From the NCBI GenBank assembly GCA_011763485.2, contig JAANSK020259273.1:1-33765 (forward strand): a DNA stretch of 33,765 bases, given 5' to 3'. The DNA is from Isoetes engelmannii (taxonomy: Eukaryota; Streptophyta; Lycopodiopsida; Isoetales; Isoetaceae). Positions 1 to 10,385 of this stretch are shown here, piece after piece (the first letter of the stretch is position 1; the number at the start of each line of letters is the position of its first letter). The translations under genes were made by a program, and so were the position numbers. The notes beneath the pieces were generated by a model. That model did not search any database. It was not told the origin of the DNA and worked only from the letters and a program-made list of their open reading frames with translations.

Positions 1-160
1 AATGCAGCGGTTTTAGCTGTGTTTTTTCTCATTTTTTGTGTAAATAGCGTGCTTTTTTCATTAAAAACATACAAAAAACAAAAGAAAAAACACTTTCGGA
101 CTGAAATGGAATCACGAAATTTCCATTTTTAATGAAACTGTGCTTTATTATGACTGATAG

Positions 161-369
161 TCAAAGTTGTATTGCCATTGTTAGAAACCTTGTTAATCAT
201 GAGAGAACAAAGCATATAGAGTTGAACATACACTTCATTAGAGATATGCTGCTAAGAAATATGTTAAGATGACTTATATGAACACATCTAAGCAGATAGC
301 AGATATTTTTACAAAAGGGCTGGTTGAAAGAAAATTTGTACAGTTCAGAGGACAGTTATTAGTCTGCTA
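161..369 (+). pseudogene. Ty1/copia retrotransposon RNase H C-terminal remnant
   Basis: Two adjacent frames encode the end of a copia polyprotein. The first has HERTKHIELNIHFIRD (about 203-249), the usual RNase H motif. After a frameshift near 265 the second gives SKQIADIFTKGL, then a basic tail and a TAA at 367-369. QxADIFTKxL is the diagnostic copia RNase H ending. The rest of pol lies outside the window to the left. The frameshift shows the copy is dead. Assignment to Ty1/copia is confident; the lineage within it is not. Confidence 0.85.
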
Positions 370-378
370 ATTATAGAA

Positions 379-840
379 TGAAAGAGGAATGTTAGGTTTA
401 TTGTGAAGTCATTGCATAATTATCCAAGAGTGTGGGCTAAGCCTTGGCAGTCTACAAGTTGGAACATGACATGTTTAGACCAAGTGCAAGTGCTAGAGTG
501 ATCATGAAGCAAGAAACATGATCATGATTATGGGATATTTCTAAATATTGTTGTGGTGCTGGAACGAAAAGGAGGGAAGCATATTTTAAATATGGAAATT
601 GTCGAACCGTTCTGCTAGTTTCTCTTAACCGTCGAGGATGACAAATATAGAGGCAATGGTCGGATCACTGAGTACAGAGACGAGAGCGGTCTTGATTGAG
701 GAGGAAGCAGCTTGTAACGAACTTCTAATACACCTATTAGAAGTACTGGTTAATCATTACTAGCTCGTCTATTACCTACTACAGTGCACTGTTGCTACAG
801 TGCACTGATGCTATAGTGCACAGTTATTGAATTTTCTAAG
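379..840 (+). mobile_element. Copia polypurine tract and start of 3' LTR (right end undetermined)
   Basis: Ten bases after the copia stop codon is a purine run (GAAAGAGGAA, about 380-389), followed by TGTTAGG at 390. This is the normal order of polypurine tract then 3' LTR beginning with TG. The other LTR is outside the window, so the right boundary cannot be seen. 840 is only the point where the next recognisable unit is near. A short tandem repeat lies at 778-825. Confidence 0.55.
778..825. repeat. Short tandem repeat with palindromic GTGCAC core
   Basis: Three imperfect copies of a unit ACAGTGCACTG followed by a few bases lie head to tail. Each contains the self-complementary hexamer GTGCAC. 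It is inside or at the end of the presumed copia LTR. Confidence 0.6.
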
Positions 841-928
841 GTTAATGTTGAAGGACCTAATTTACTTGCCAATGGGACTTTCATTGTAACCAAACTTTAT
901 AAGTGGTAATCATCTTGTTGGTTGTGCC

Positions 929-1697
929 TTGATTGAAATAAGTATTTACAAGTTGTTTTTGAAGGAGTTTATTGAAATTGAATCAAGGTTGAACTTGAAG
1001 CTAAGTATTGTGGTTGCACTAGATATAAGTCTTGAAGTAATTACTTTTCTAACAAACCCTGATGAAGAGAAGAAATTGGGTGAGCAAACTGTTTTGAAGC
1101 TAGAGCAGTTTAAAAAGTTCTATCCTATGGGCGTGAATTGGTTTACCAATGTCAGCATATTTGATTGTGAGTCTGCCCCAACAAATATGACACACAGAGT
1201 TAAAGCAAACGATCACATGCACACATTGATCAAAAGTTTCAAAGGATGTCCTACTGAGGTCCTGAAACCTGCAGACTTGGTTCCTTTCGATCCTATCACA
1301 ATGTACGCACTCCACATTAAATATTATAATTCTACTACTAATAACACTCACCCTTGCAGAAAGAGAGTGATGTGGTCGAGGCCGGAGGATCTTGTTGGAA
1401 AAAATTCTTCATAAAAAATCACAGTATTTTTGTTGCACATATTCTCCTTACAATGGTGGTCAAGTGGAGCAACGCTTGGAATTTACAAAGACATATGCAC
1501 GCAGGCGGTCTCAACTGTTGAATGACAATTTATCTGGTAAAGAATACATCCAGCTATCTATTCAATGCAACGACATTATAGCCAACACTGTGTATAAGGA
1601 ACCCTTGGTGGAGAATCTACAACTATTAAGATACCAGCACAAAGCATTTGGTTGTCCGCCACAGGGTCCAACTATAGAAACGAATGAGTATAATTAG
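929..1697 (+). pseudogene. Copy A: ParB/sulfiredoxin-like domain exon (frameshifted)
   Basis: The 161-codon frame from 929 carries YPMGVN (residues 65-70), APTNMTHRV (81-89) and DHMHTLIKSF. These align in order with YPLGVN, APANMTCRV and EHMNTLMDSF of copy B on the minus strand. The frame ends at a TAA at 1412-1414, but homology continues in the next frame (from about 1399) with FFIKNHSIFVA, matching FCIVNGNHTTVVA of copy B. It then passes to a third frame (about 1485-1661) with EYIQLSIQCNDII, matching EYVKISLETNDIV. An R...HM..L..SF block followed by an (I)VxGNH block resembles the ParB/Srx fold, where (V)DGNHR is typical. That is inference from motif shape. At least two frameshifts make this a pseudogene. 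The start at 929 is only the first ATG and may not be the original one. Confidence 0.6.
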
Positions 1698-1998
1698 AAT
1701 GTTTTACTACAAAATTAGGACGTACTAGTATAAAATGTCCATTGACTTGGCGAATTTAGTACATTTAAGATGCAATGTTATACAATTTTGGCAATTTTAT
1801 AAAATATTTGAGCTTACGCATCCTACTAACCATCGAATCCAAATTTTTAAAATGTTTAAAATATAGCAATTTTACGAAGTTTCACGCCTTAAAGTTATCA
1901 TTGGTTCAACTGGTACAACAATCACATCGACTTGGAAGGTATGTAGACAATCTTTGTGCTTAAATCGCCGCCGCGATCCTAATCAACTTTTGCTGCAG

Positions 1999-2447
1999 GA
2001 TTTTGTAGTGAGTAGCAACCACCACGCTAAAAGTTAAGGGGCTTAAAGATGAAAAACAGTTCATCTTTATGCAAGAGGAAACATGACTGAAAATTATGCA
2101 GGTTATGAACAAGTGGGCAGGGAGAAAGCTGATTGAAGATCATGGAGAGCTGCTTGATCATCCTTCAAAAGATTATTTCAGTAAAACTTTCCTCAGATAT
2201 TTGAGAGTAATGAATAAAAGGAAAGGAAGTTTGCCAGTTAGTGGATGAAATTTTGAAGGGCAGAACGTTTCTTAAGGTCCAATTAGGTTGCACCGACAAA
2301 TTTGACTGTAGGCAAAAGGCCTTAGACATAAGAACACTCATTTTAATAACCGCGAGGTACTTGCTTATGCTAACAGTATTTTGAAAAACGATATTTGGGA
2401 TTCTCTGAGATACTCACCTGCTTCCCAGATATTAATGAGCAGAGGCT
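1999..2447 (+). pseudogene. Copy A: middle exon, linker between the two domains
   Basis: A splice acceptor TTTTGCTGCAG ends at 1998. Copy B has an acceptor at the homologous place and both exons begin GATT. Frames downstream give TLKVKGLKDEKQFIFMQEE, then an in-frame TGA, MNKWAGRKL, QLVDEILKGRTFLKVQ and YANSILKNDIWDSL. Copy B has in the same order LTLKKASLRDYDYFIH, SKWLSLKDENGD, QHLIAEILLGTTWVKC and FANSVNTW. No known domain is recognised in this linker. Several stops and frame changes show decay. The intron upstream (about 1698-1998) matches copy B's in position and roughly in size. Confidence 0.55.
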
Positions 2448-2553
2448 TCTCGAAATAGCAAATACAGATTTCAAATATGTCAAAGCCAATCATAACAAAG
2501 AGAATGTTCAAGGAAATCTGCCTAGTGCTTTCTTATAGACCATTAGGTCGGTT

Positions 2554-2815
2554 ATGAAACCTGAAGAAGCAAGTATGCAGAGGTCCAAAAGAAAGACAAT
2601 GCAATTGGTAACCAAGGTTGGAATCCCTGTTAGAGCGCCAGTTAACGAAAACGCAACTATGGTCTTCATTGATATGCGTAACTTTAGCACAATCTGGGAT
2701 GTTAAAAAATACCTTGATCTATTTAGAAGGATTGCTTGCATGACATCTGCCAAGGTGTATATCCTATTGTGATGTTCATGGAATACGTGCATCTGCCAAA
2801 CTGCTTATATAGTCA
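2554..2815 (+). pseudogene. Copy A: methyltransferase motif IV-like segment
   Basis: The frame from 2554 contains ATMVFIDMRNFSTIWDV (about 2658-2706). This is the place and shape of the beta-class N4/N6 DNA methyltransferase motif IV block (hydrophobic run, then (D/N)PPY, then a W-D pair a few residues on). Here the PP is replaced by M-R, so activity is unlikely. The frame breaks at a TGA at 2770-2772. Shifted by one frame it continues with DVHGIRASAKLLI and then a TAG. The call rests on motif order, because motif I follows about 500 bp downstream. It is weaker than the motif I call. Copy B seems to have lost this segment. Confidence 0.45.
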
Positions 2816-3156
2816 ACATCAAGTCCAAGGTGGTAGTCATATGTGAGTTGGAGCTTATGAGGAACAGGGATGGGAAAATAAAAAGATGATTAAGGAATTC
2901 CAATACCATGTGACACATATGTGTGTCAATCGAACAGACTCAAAAGTGATTCCTGTGCATCCCAAGTTGGAGCTACGCCTCACACAAGTCACAAATGATA
3001 CCAAGGGCACTAATATGTAATAACTGGCAACGAGGATGTGGACAACAAGACCAAGAGAAAGTATTTGGAGTATTTTACAAGAAAACTCGAATATTCTTGG
3101 GCAGCTATGGAGGGAGGTTTTGTTATGAAAAGCCATACAAAGACATCATATATTTA

Positions 3157-3484
3157 TTAAATTGTAAAAGAGCTTGTTCCACTAGGCGAATATGTATTAG
3201 ACTTCTTCTTTGCAAGAAAAACTTTTAGAGTTGCTTTAATGCAAGGGAAACGATCAGTGGCATTCGAGTTTGACAATAATATATGTCGTTTTCTGAAATT
3301 CTTCATCGAAACTCTGAAAAATATGGCAAGGCCAGGCAGTATTAAAGAAGAACATGTAGCAGAGGTCATCAAACCGACAAGTTCAGATAAACAACACATT
3401 AATATAACACAGAGTACAGACATCAACAAGATGGACGAGCTGTTGGATAAGCTGGATGAAAAAAGGTTTGAGCAGAGGCTGTAG
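3157..3484 (+). pseudogene. Copy A: methyltransferase motif I (SAM-binding) segment
   Basis: After an in-frame stop at about 3159-3161 the frame reads KELVPLGEYVLDFF, then ARKTFRVALMQGKR and SVAFEFDNN. This fits the C-terminal block of beta-class DNA methylases, G(D/E)xVLDPFxGxGT followed by GR..(I/V)..E.D. The catalytic-loop glycines are replaced (A-R-K), so SAM binding is probably lost. Copy B has VLDFFTGG at the same position, with both glycines. An ATG at 3239 lies inside this segment and is not a believable start. After it comes a charged helical stretch (KMDELLDKLDEKR) to the TAG at 3482-3484. The motif IV to motif I order is that of permuted beta-class enzymes. Confidence 0.6.
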
Positions 3485-4107
3485 GATGCCCGAGCCCTCA
3501 TAGAAAGTGGAGAAAGAGCAAACAAAACATTGGATCCTCAGTTTGAAAAACTGGAAAAGATGAACAAGGGTTTTGATGTTTTAATGCCCTTTTTGATTTT
3601 GCAAATTTGAAAGAAAAAAATATTGGGAATGAAAGTGGCTCATCATACAGTGAAGTCGGGAAAAACAAAAGTCCTCGACGAAAATTGAAAAAATCTGTAT
3701 TGTCAGAGCGTGAGGAGGTTGAATCGGGAAGTCTAAGGAAGAAAATGAAGAAAAGAGTGGCCATAAAGTTCCCAGGCGCTGCTACATCTGAATGGATTGG
3801 CGTATTGGAGCATGAATTGCTAGGTTCAGGACAGAGTAATGACTCTGTTGGAGTTGCACATGTTGCACGGTTGGCCAAGGTTATGGAAGTTGACATACTC
3901 GAGTCACAGGTTATTCTGAAATGGACGTCTCCCAGACCATTGATGCATGTCAAGCACATGTGGTTAAAATAGAAAAAGAACTTGGCGTAGAACCCGAATC
4001 TGTAGAAGAAACTCTGTGCATAATCTTCTGTTTTATCATAATTCAAACGAAGATGAGGCACGCAAGAGGCTGCCTGACATTGGAGCTGTATTGGTTTCCA
4101 ATCCTCT
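3485..4107 (+). pseudogene. Copy A: charged C-terminal tail
   Basis: Past the stop at 3484 the frames keep a coding look. There is a heptad-like stretch (ALIESGERANKTLDPQF), then from 3607 a 121-codon frame rich in lysine, arginine and glutamate, with clusters such as KKMKKR that could be nuclear localisation signals. A last short piece, EKELGVEPESVEETL, passes by frameshift into NEDEARKRLPDIGAVLV and ends with a stop near 4107. No family is recognised. It is joined to copy A because it is contiguous, on the same strand and similarly decayed. A LINE fragment in the opposite orientation begins right after it. Confidence 0.35.
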
Positions 4108-4109
4108 AT

Positions 4110-4497
4110 AATGAAGGTTCTCTACTGTGTGCCCACCTGTACTTGTGAGAAAATGCAAATCTTGCTCAGCCATGAGCACATAAACTATCATGCTGGATCT
4201 CCCACTTTGGTTCTCCTGATGATAAGTGTAGGAGGAGGAGGATGGCCATTGTGAGAGACCATTGCAAATGATCATGTCGAAAGTATTACACATATGAAGT
4301 AATTGTCTTCCAAAGCGTGTAGCCAAAGGTCCTTTCATAGTTTGGAGCTGCAACATGTCCCCAAACAAGTGAAAGGACTTTGTCAGTTGGGCTGTAGTTG
4401 TGTGCACGTTGAAATCTCCTACCAACATAACACGTCTCATCTGTGTGTGCTGCTTAATTTCATCATAAAGATCGGTATATGGGTCTATTCTATCCAC
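4110..4497 (-). mobile_element. Non-LTR retrotransposon (LINE) endonuclease-domain fragment
   Basis: The minus-strand frame encodes VMLVGDFNVHTT, then GRQLLHMCNTFDMIICNG, TYHQENQSGRSSMIVYVL and a final GGHTVENLHY. These are the GDFN, GRxLLxLC...LxICNG, TYxxxxxxSxxDYVL and SDHxPV-like blocks of the apurinic-type endonuclease (exonuclease-endonuclease-phosphatase fold) of plant LINE/RTE retrotransposons. The terminal SDH is changed to GGH and D-Y to I-V-Y. No reverse transcriptase follows at lower coordinates, so this is a truncated fragment of about 130 codons. Its left end abuts the tail of copy A, which suggests insertion into that gene's 3' end. Confidence 0.8.
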
Positions 4498-4596
4498 ATC
4501 TGAATTCTTGCGGCAGAAGTTTGAGTCAGCATGTGGGAAATATTATGCTGCGGCAAAGAGAGATCACAAAATTTGTCAACATCCACGTCCACATTG

Positions 4597-4725
4597 GAAG
4601 AACATTGGAGAAAAGCAGCAAAGACCTCGAGGATTGGCTAGATCATCTAGCCATCTAATCATTGCAAGAACATTGGAGAAAGGCACCAAAGAACTCGAGG
4701 ATTGGCTAGAGCATCTAGCCACCGA
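4597..4725. repeat. Imperfect tandem duplication of a ~70-bp unit
   Basis: Two copies begin AAGAACATTGGAGAAA and contain CTCGAGGATTGGCTAGA then CATCTAGCCA (about 4599-4655 and 4669-4724). Both lie in a 115-codon plus-strand frame (4508-4855), whose second copy reads KELEDWLEHLA. I do not recognise that frame. It may be a chance opening. Confidence 0.6.
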
Positions 4726-4859
4726 CTTCTTTAAGGGGCATGTTATCATGCTCCTCGTCTTTGATGTGTCGCCTAAGAAAGATCAAGATACAAGGATTTT
4801 TTTGTTCAGCATCGCTGAGTCCAAGGAGTGTATCATGACCCCAATGAGGACATGACAGA

Positions 4860-5210
4860 ATGCGAGGTGATGGAAAAAAGGTAAATAGTAGTCCAATCAA
4901 CATGTGTACCAAGTAAATGTGTAACATGTGTACATAGTCCGCCTCCGTGCCTCCTCCATCACCTCGCCAAGGTGCTTAACCGCACTAGGATAATTTCCAA
5001 TGGTATGGGGTGAGAATGAGCAAAGCTTGGCCGGTGGAAAGCCCAACTCTCACAATGGTGGAGTTTCCTTGGAGAGGGGAGCATGTGGGTTGTGGTAAAG
5101 ACTAGAATGGATTAGTGTACCTATTACGGGAGAATGTTAAATGTTGGAGTATGCGTAATGGGCACATGTGAAAATGACACAATGGAATAGTGCCAAAAGC
5201 CCATCAAAGG
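4860..5210. other. No gene seen
   Basis: Apart from short imperfect repeats of a CATGTGTACCAAGTAAATG-like phrase, which recurs near 5723, this stretch holds no coding signal or structured repeat that I can support. Confidence 0.4.
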
Positions 5211-5275
5211 GCCGGTAGCTCAGTGGTAGAGTATTTGTCCATGTTTTTGAGTGGTTAAAGCACGTAGATGATATG
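5211..5275 (+). repeat. tRNA-like A box, possible SINE head
   Basis: GGTAGCTCAGTGGTAGAG at 5213-5230 is a perfect RNA polymerase III A box as in tRNAs. No matching B box, acceptor stem or cloverleaf can be formed downstream, so it is not a tRNA gene. A decayed tRNA-derived SINE head is the simplest reading. Confidence 0.4.
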
Positions 5276-5448
5276 CAATTACCACAATGGTTGAATAAAT
5301 GCAATGGAACACAAGGGAAGAATGTTCTCCTTCATCTTCAATAGAACACAAGGCAAGAATGCGGTCCCGCATGTTCAAGGATGCCTTACATGTCAAGGTG
5401 TTGAGACATGACAGAAGGTCGTTTTTCACCCCATTTTGAACTGACAGG

Positions 5449-5518
5449 ACCCCTCTCCTGGTGGCTTGGCACCATACTAAATTACACCTCTCCCGGCAAC
5501 TTGGCACCATACTAAATT
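5449..5518. repeat. Two-copy tandem repeat (~33 bp)
   Basis: CCCCTCTCC or a close variant, then GG, a short variable part and CTTGGCACCATACTAAATTA occurs twice in tandem. The repeat is local and has no visible function. Confidence 0.6.
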
Positions 5519-5519
5519 A

Positions 5520-6420
5520 TATTAAGTTTCTTGCATATAAAATGCAAATAACATAAACTTGATTTGATTTGATTTTTAGTGTCCACTAAGGCTAAAGGTC
5601 TAGACCAACTTTTTCAATAATAGACATCAATATGGAGTCCTACAAGAACAACAAAATCAAATATGATTTAATTTACAAGCCCTACTAGAAATAAAATCAA
5701 ATATAATACTACCAACACATCAACATGTGTACCACATAAATGCCCTCTTGGCTCTTATGATGGCAAGGTGCAAGGCGAGGTGATGGAGGAGGCACGGAGG
5801 CGGCCAGTCCATTGCTAAGCGTGCATCTCGTCCCTTACATGGCATTAGAGTTGAGAAGGGCATTGTATAAAATGTAAAATAGACTTTTGTAAGATTACAT
5901 GCATGCAGTAGTAATGTTAAGTTTACACGATTAAAAAAAAAAATGTGTAATTTGCTAGTAATTTCAAGAAAAATCCTTTTGCTACATATGCGGCGGGTAG
6001 CATAGGTCAATTACACGGAGTTAGCTTTTGTCGAAATGGGGTCGCAATTTTTGTCGGAGGCTTCATTACCTGCTGCCACGTGCCATATCCCAGCAGTTTA
6101 AAGAAATTAGCACAAGCTCCAGCCAAGAAATATAGAGTGAAATAATTGGATAGAAGCAGCAAAGAAATATGGAGTAAAATAATTGGATAGGTAACTGGAT
6201 CTGCTGCTAGAAACTATGATATGCCTCTGAGCTTGCAAGCGAGCAAACACTTAGGCTACCGGATTTCATGGCGCAATTGCATTTCAAAGTTTCGTCTTTA
6301 ACCGGCTAGGGGCGTTCAATAAAAAACACAGCTCCCTCATCAGCCTAGACACCACTATGGTAAAGCTCTGAACTGTTCACTACTCTGCTGGCCCGAAACA
6401 AGCATTCCGACTCCCCATTT
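5520..6420. other. AT-rich intergenic stretch, no gene seen
   Basis: No open frame with recognisable content lies here. One short near-duplicate phrase (AGAAATATAGAGTGAAATAATTGGATAG, 6126-6153, and a close copy at 6164-6190) is a small local duplication. Confidence 0.4.
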
Positions 6421-6556
6421 CCATGTTGTGGAGGCATGGACATCGGTCTCACATTCTGGTGTGGTCAGTGACCCGCTCCCGGCTACCGCCGGTCACGGGG
6501 CCCCACCGGTCCACACCGGAATGTGATCCCGATGTCCATACCCCCATACATCCATG
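6421..6556. mobile_element. Foldback element 1 (MITE-like) in the MOD1 promoter region
   Basis: Inverted arms of about 45 bp (6421-6464 and 6511-6556) pair as CATGGACATCGG...CACATTCYGGTGTGG with few mismatches. Between them is a 46-bp GC-rich core (6465-6510) containing CCCGGCTACCGCCGGTCAC and GGGGCCCCACCGG. The same core occurs in foldback 2 (about 18038-18082) with unrelated arms, and a weaker relative in foldback 3. There is no coding capacity. The arrangement is that of a hairpin-forming, non-autonomous element. No target-site duplication could be set with confidence. Confidence 0.75.
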
Positions 6557-6628
6557 TAACTTGCATATTATTTTAGAGCTCCTATAACATGGAACACACA
6601 ATCGGCACCTTTTCTTTATGCAAAATTT

Positions 6629-6636
6629 ATAAAAAG
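6629..6636 (+). promoter_or_regulatory. Candidate TATA box of the MOD1 gene
   Basis: TATAAAAA lies in an AT-rich run just upstream of a pyrimidine-rich stretch that looks like a 5' UTR. It is about 70 bp from the right arm of foldback 1. Its use is inferred from position only. Confidence 0.4.
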
Positions 6637-6796
6637 AAAAAGGTAAGACCAAACTCGACATTTGAGGCAGGCACAAATATTTTCTGATCCGACAATTTGG
6701 CATTCACTTCGGACCATTGCATGTCCCACCCTTTCTACGTTCTTAAACCCCCCCAGCACTCCAGGTTCTACGCCACTCTGCTTCACAAAGCTTTAG

Positions 6797-7227
6797 GTTT
6801 TTCTCTCTGTTTCTATGAATTTGATCTGTATCAGTTAATTTGGTTACAAATTCTTGCCTTGTTTCTGTTTAGTGGCAGCTTTTAGCTTATATCAGAGTCG
6901 GATTCTTGATATCTTTTTAGATTTTAATTACAGAGATGTGCTTTTGATATGAATGTTTACAATGCCATTCATTTGATTCATATTTGAACTGCGGGCAGGT
7001 GTTGAACTGCCAAGAGGGAACAGGAGCTCTTGCTTTTCCACGGGAAGAGTTTTTATTTGAAAAAGAGTAAGTCTTGTTTACACTAGTTTCTTCTGGGAAA
7101 TGAATGCTAGGATGTTTCGACGCAGATCTATAAAATGCTGACACCCAATAATTCGGATCCTACATCAGCATGTACTAATATCGGACTTTTTATATCTGCT
7201 GTTTGACATTTATACTATGGTTTTCAG
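6797..7227 (+). other. Probable 5'-UTR intron of MOD1
   Basis: A donor-like AG|GTTTTTCTCT at 6796/6797 and an acceptor TATGGTTTTCAG ending at 7227 bracket a T-rich segment immediately upstream of the start codon at 7245. Such leader introns are common in plant housekeeping genes. Transcript data would be needed to confirm it. Confidence 0.4.
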
Positions 7228-7244
7228 GGGGTCTATAGTCAGTA

Positions 7245-10200
7245 ATGGCTTCTGCAACCTTTTCTTCAATAGCTGCTCGGTTTGTAGTTCCTAGTAGTGG
7301 CCATGAAAAGTGCACTACAGCAGGTGGAATGAGGGGCATTGTTTTATGTGAAAAGACATTTGATGCACGAAATAAACTAGCCAGCTCCCAATTATATGGA
7401 AGTCTGTCATTCTTGAAAGCTGCCTGCCAAAAAGCCTCCGTTCGTGATGTGCACAGTAAGCCTCTTCAGATTGCTGCATCTAGCAATGGGGATGGATCCG
7501 CTTCAGGGTATGGAACAACTTCAGGCTTGGCCATCGACCTGCGAGGTTTGAACTCATTTAACTCGCGTTTTGATCGTTGAAGCATAAATTGTTGATTAAA
7601 GTATTTCTTTTTAAGTATGCGCATGCAAGATATGCTATGTAGCAGCACTCTGTCACAATGTGCATTATGAGCTATCCTTTCTTTCCTGACCTGCCCTGAC
7701 ATATTAGGTGCAGGAGAGGGAAATCCTCCACCTGAGATATTTGTTATATTAATAATTATAAGCAAGACTAGGGAATGCCTGAGGCAGAGGCTTTTTAGGT
7801 TGCATACAAAGGCATTGCTGGCTTATATATGATTTCCCATCGTTAGAGAAGTAGCTTGTGTTCATACTTCTAGTTTTGAAGGGATTACTCAAACAATCTT
7901 CTGCAAGGGGAAGAAACGAAATTTTTGTCTTTTAAATTTGTGACTGGGATTTTCTTCACTATTGATAGTAACTTACCGTCCACTAAATAGAAGCAGTGGC
8001 ACATCTATCTAAGTCCATCCGTAAGTTGTGATCCTTCTTGTTCCAAGTCCACCTGTTAAACTTCTACATTCTACATTCTTTCTTTCAAAATTACCTCCAG
8101 CTTGATGGAGTTCCACAATGCTGATGTGGACATCCCTATTATCTTAATGTCCCGACGTATTTTAGAGCTGGATCTGATAGCTAGTATTATAAAAGAAAAG
8201 ATTGTTTCAACATTATAATCGTCCTATACACAGAAAACATTATGGGCACTTCCTACCCTGATTGTCCTTGAATCCTAATTAAAAGTACTCCAGTTTTTAC
8301 TTTTCTTATGGTTTCCTGACTGGACTATCATCATCATTATCATCATTCTGTTTAACTTCATGGCAGGTAAGAGAGCTTTTATTGCTGGCGTGGCTGATGA
8401 CCAGGGATTTGGTTGGGCTATTGCAAAGGCTCTTGCCAGTGCAGGTGCGGAGATTCTTGTTGGAACCTGGGTGCCGGTAAGTATTTCATTTCGGAAATGT
8501 TATGATGTTATGTGTTTGTCAAATTATAATGGGTTCTAATTATCCACTTAAGCCTGATGATTCTTTCATTTTTTTAGGCGTTAAGCATATTTGAAACAAG
8601 CTTGAGGAGAGGGAAGTTTGATGAATCACGTGTGTAAGTGTAAACAATAAGCTTTGTTTTGTTGGTCATACTTTTTCAATCCCATTTTTATTGTTTTTAA
8701 TGCCGGTGTTTGATCAGCCTGCCAGATGGATCCTTGATGCAAATTGCAAAAGTCTATCCAATGGATGCTGCTTTTGATACCCTAGACGATGTCCCAGATG
8801 ATGTAGGCTAATTATTTTGACTTTGAAGTAGTTAATGGTAGCCCTGGTTTGACATAAATACTGTGTTCTATTCATTATTCAGATTAAAAACAACAAGAGG
8901 TATGCTGGTGCCACAGGTTGGACAGTGCAGGTAAAAATCACAGGGCTGGCAACTGATTTATCTTTTTAGCTATTTTCTCATAAGAAAGTTGTAATTGCAG
9001 GAAGTAGCTGAAAGGGTGAAGCAGGATTATGGTAGCGTGGACATTCTCGTTCACTCACTTGCAAATGGCCCAGAGGTGATGAGCAATTTTTTATTTGTCC
9101 ATATGGTGTAATTCGATATTCATGTCATCTGATACCAGAATGTTTTCATGTATCCAAGTTATTTGACATAGTATTCAACAAAATTGATTATTGTGTTGGC
9201 AAATCATATGATTAGTATTCAAGGCAGTTGTTTCTAGTTGAAACCTATTTTACCATAGAAATAGAGAACTAAGCCACAAGTAATAGCTGTTGGCAACTGA
9301 TTTCATTTAGAATTTTATTCTGTTTGCTTGACATTCGACTGGGACAGGTTACAAAGCCATTGCTGGAAACAACAAGGAAAGGTTATCTTGCTGCTGTTTC
9401 AGCATCAAGTTATTCTTATGTGTCCCTTCTCAAATACTTCGCACCACTTGTCAATGCAGGCAAGATTCCTGTTTCTACTGTTTTCTAAAATGATGTTTCT
9501 ATATTTTGCCCTAATTATGTTTCTATATTTTGTTCATTGAAAGCCTTCTTGTCTCATCTGAAGGTGGTGCTTTTTAAGTTTTTACATACACCCTGAACAT
9601 TTATTTTGGCATGTAGGAGGTTCGTCTCTCTCGCTTACATATTTGGCTTCTGAAAGAGTTATACCTGGGTATGTTTTTGAGAATAAATGTTGTATATATG
9701 TTCTTCCATAGTTGAGCTGCATAAAATATGTTCTTGATGTATGTCTCATGTAAGCAGATATGGAGGTGGGATGAGCTCATCAAAAGCCGCATTAGAAAGT
9801 GACACAAGGGTATATATATCATTTTCTGTCTCCTCATCTTATGTTCTCCGCCCTGTTCTGTCTTTTTGCAGTGTTCTTTACTCCTGGGTCTGATTTTCTA
9901 AGCCATGTAGGTTCTTGCATTTGAAGCTGGAAGGAAGTACAACATCAGAGTAAATACAATTTCAGCAGGTATCCTTTTCATGTGATTCGTTGGTGGAGAA
10001 ATTACGCATCTGAAATGTGCTTAATTCCATTTGCCAGGGCCCTTGAGGAGCAGAGCAGCTAAAGCTATAGGGTTTATTGATGACATGATAAACTATTCAA
10101 CTGCCAATGCTCCTTTGCAAAAGGAGCTTCAAGCAGGTTAGCTCCTCATCCTGTCTATGAATTAAACAAGAAATAAACATACAAGTTGAAATTTATCATT

Positions 10201-10385
10201 TTTCATGTGCAGAGGACGTAGGGAATGCGGCAGCTTTTCTATCATCCTCATTGGCGTCGGCAATCACAGGAACCATTTTCTATGTGGACAATGGGTTGCA
10301 CACAATGGGTCTGGCAGTAGATAGCCCAACAGTTTCAAGAGCTGCTCCAGCAACTGAGAAAACAGAAGTTGTAGCAGCTAGATAA
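7245..10385 (+). CDS. MOD1: Enoyl-[acyl-carrier-protein] reductase (NADH), plastid type, 12 coding exons
   Basis: Joined exons 7245-7545, 8367-8476, 8578-8633, 8718-8802, 8883-8930, 9001-9075, 9348-9459, 9617-9668, 9758-9809, 9911-9968, 10038-10136 and 10213-10385 give 1221 nt, or 406 residues with no internal stop. The enzyme does the last reduction step of type II fatty acid synthesis in plastids, turning trans-2-enoyl-ACP into acyl-ACP with NADH. Residues 1 to about 95 form a Ser/Ala-rich transit peptide that ends before [12 protein letters not shown]. The nucleotide site is G108-x5-G114-x-G116. Catalytic residues are Tyr281 and Lys289 in [10 protein letters not shown] (spacing Y-x7-K), with the conserved Tyr271 ten residues before. 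Length and blocks match plant MOD1/ENR. All introns are GT-AG except intron 7, which begins GC. Nothing suggests that it is broken. Confidence 0.96.
9460..9616 (+). other. GC-AG intron 7 of MOD1
   Basis: The exon ends AATGCAG at 9459 and the intron begins GCAAGA. The acceptor is ATGTAG ending at 9616. Joining here keeps the reading frame through the family-conserved sequence [11 protein letters not shown]. No GT donor nearby preserves it. AG|GCAAG is the usual context of the minor GC-AG donor class. Confidence 0.8.

Noticed and set aside
3498-4061. 187-codon minus-strand gene
   Set aside because: It is antisense to the copy A tail, has no motifs, and the plus strand explains the region better.
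5211-5285. Functional tRNA gene
   Set aside because: There is a good A box, but no acceptor stem, anticodon arm or B box can be formed.
7245-7580. Separate 111-codon gene
   Set aside because: It is MOD1 exon 1 read into intron 1. The donor at 7546 and the conserved IDLRGKRAF junction show the true structure.
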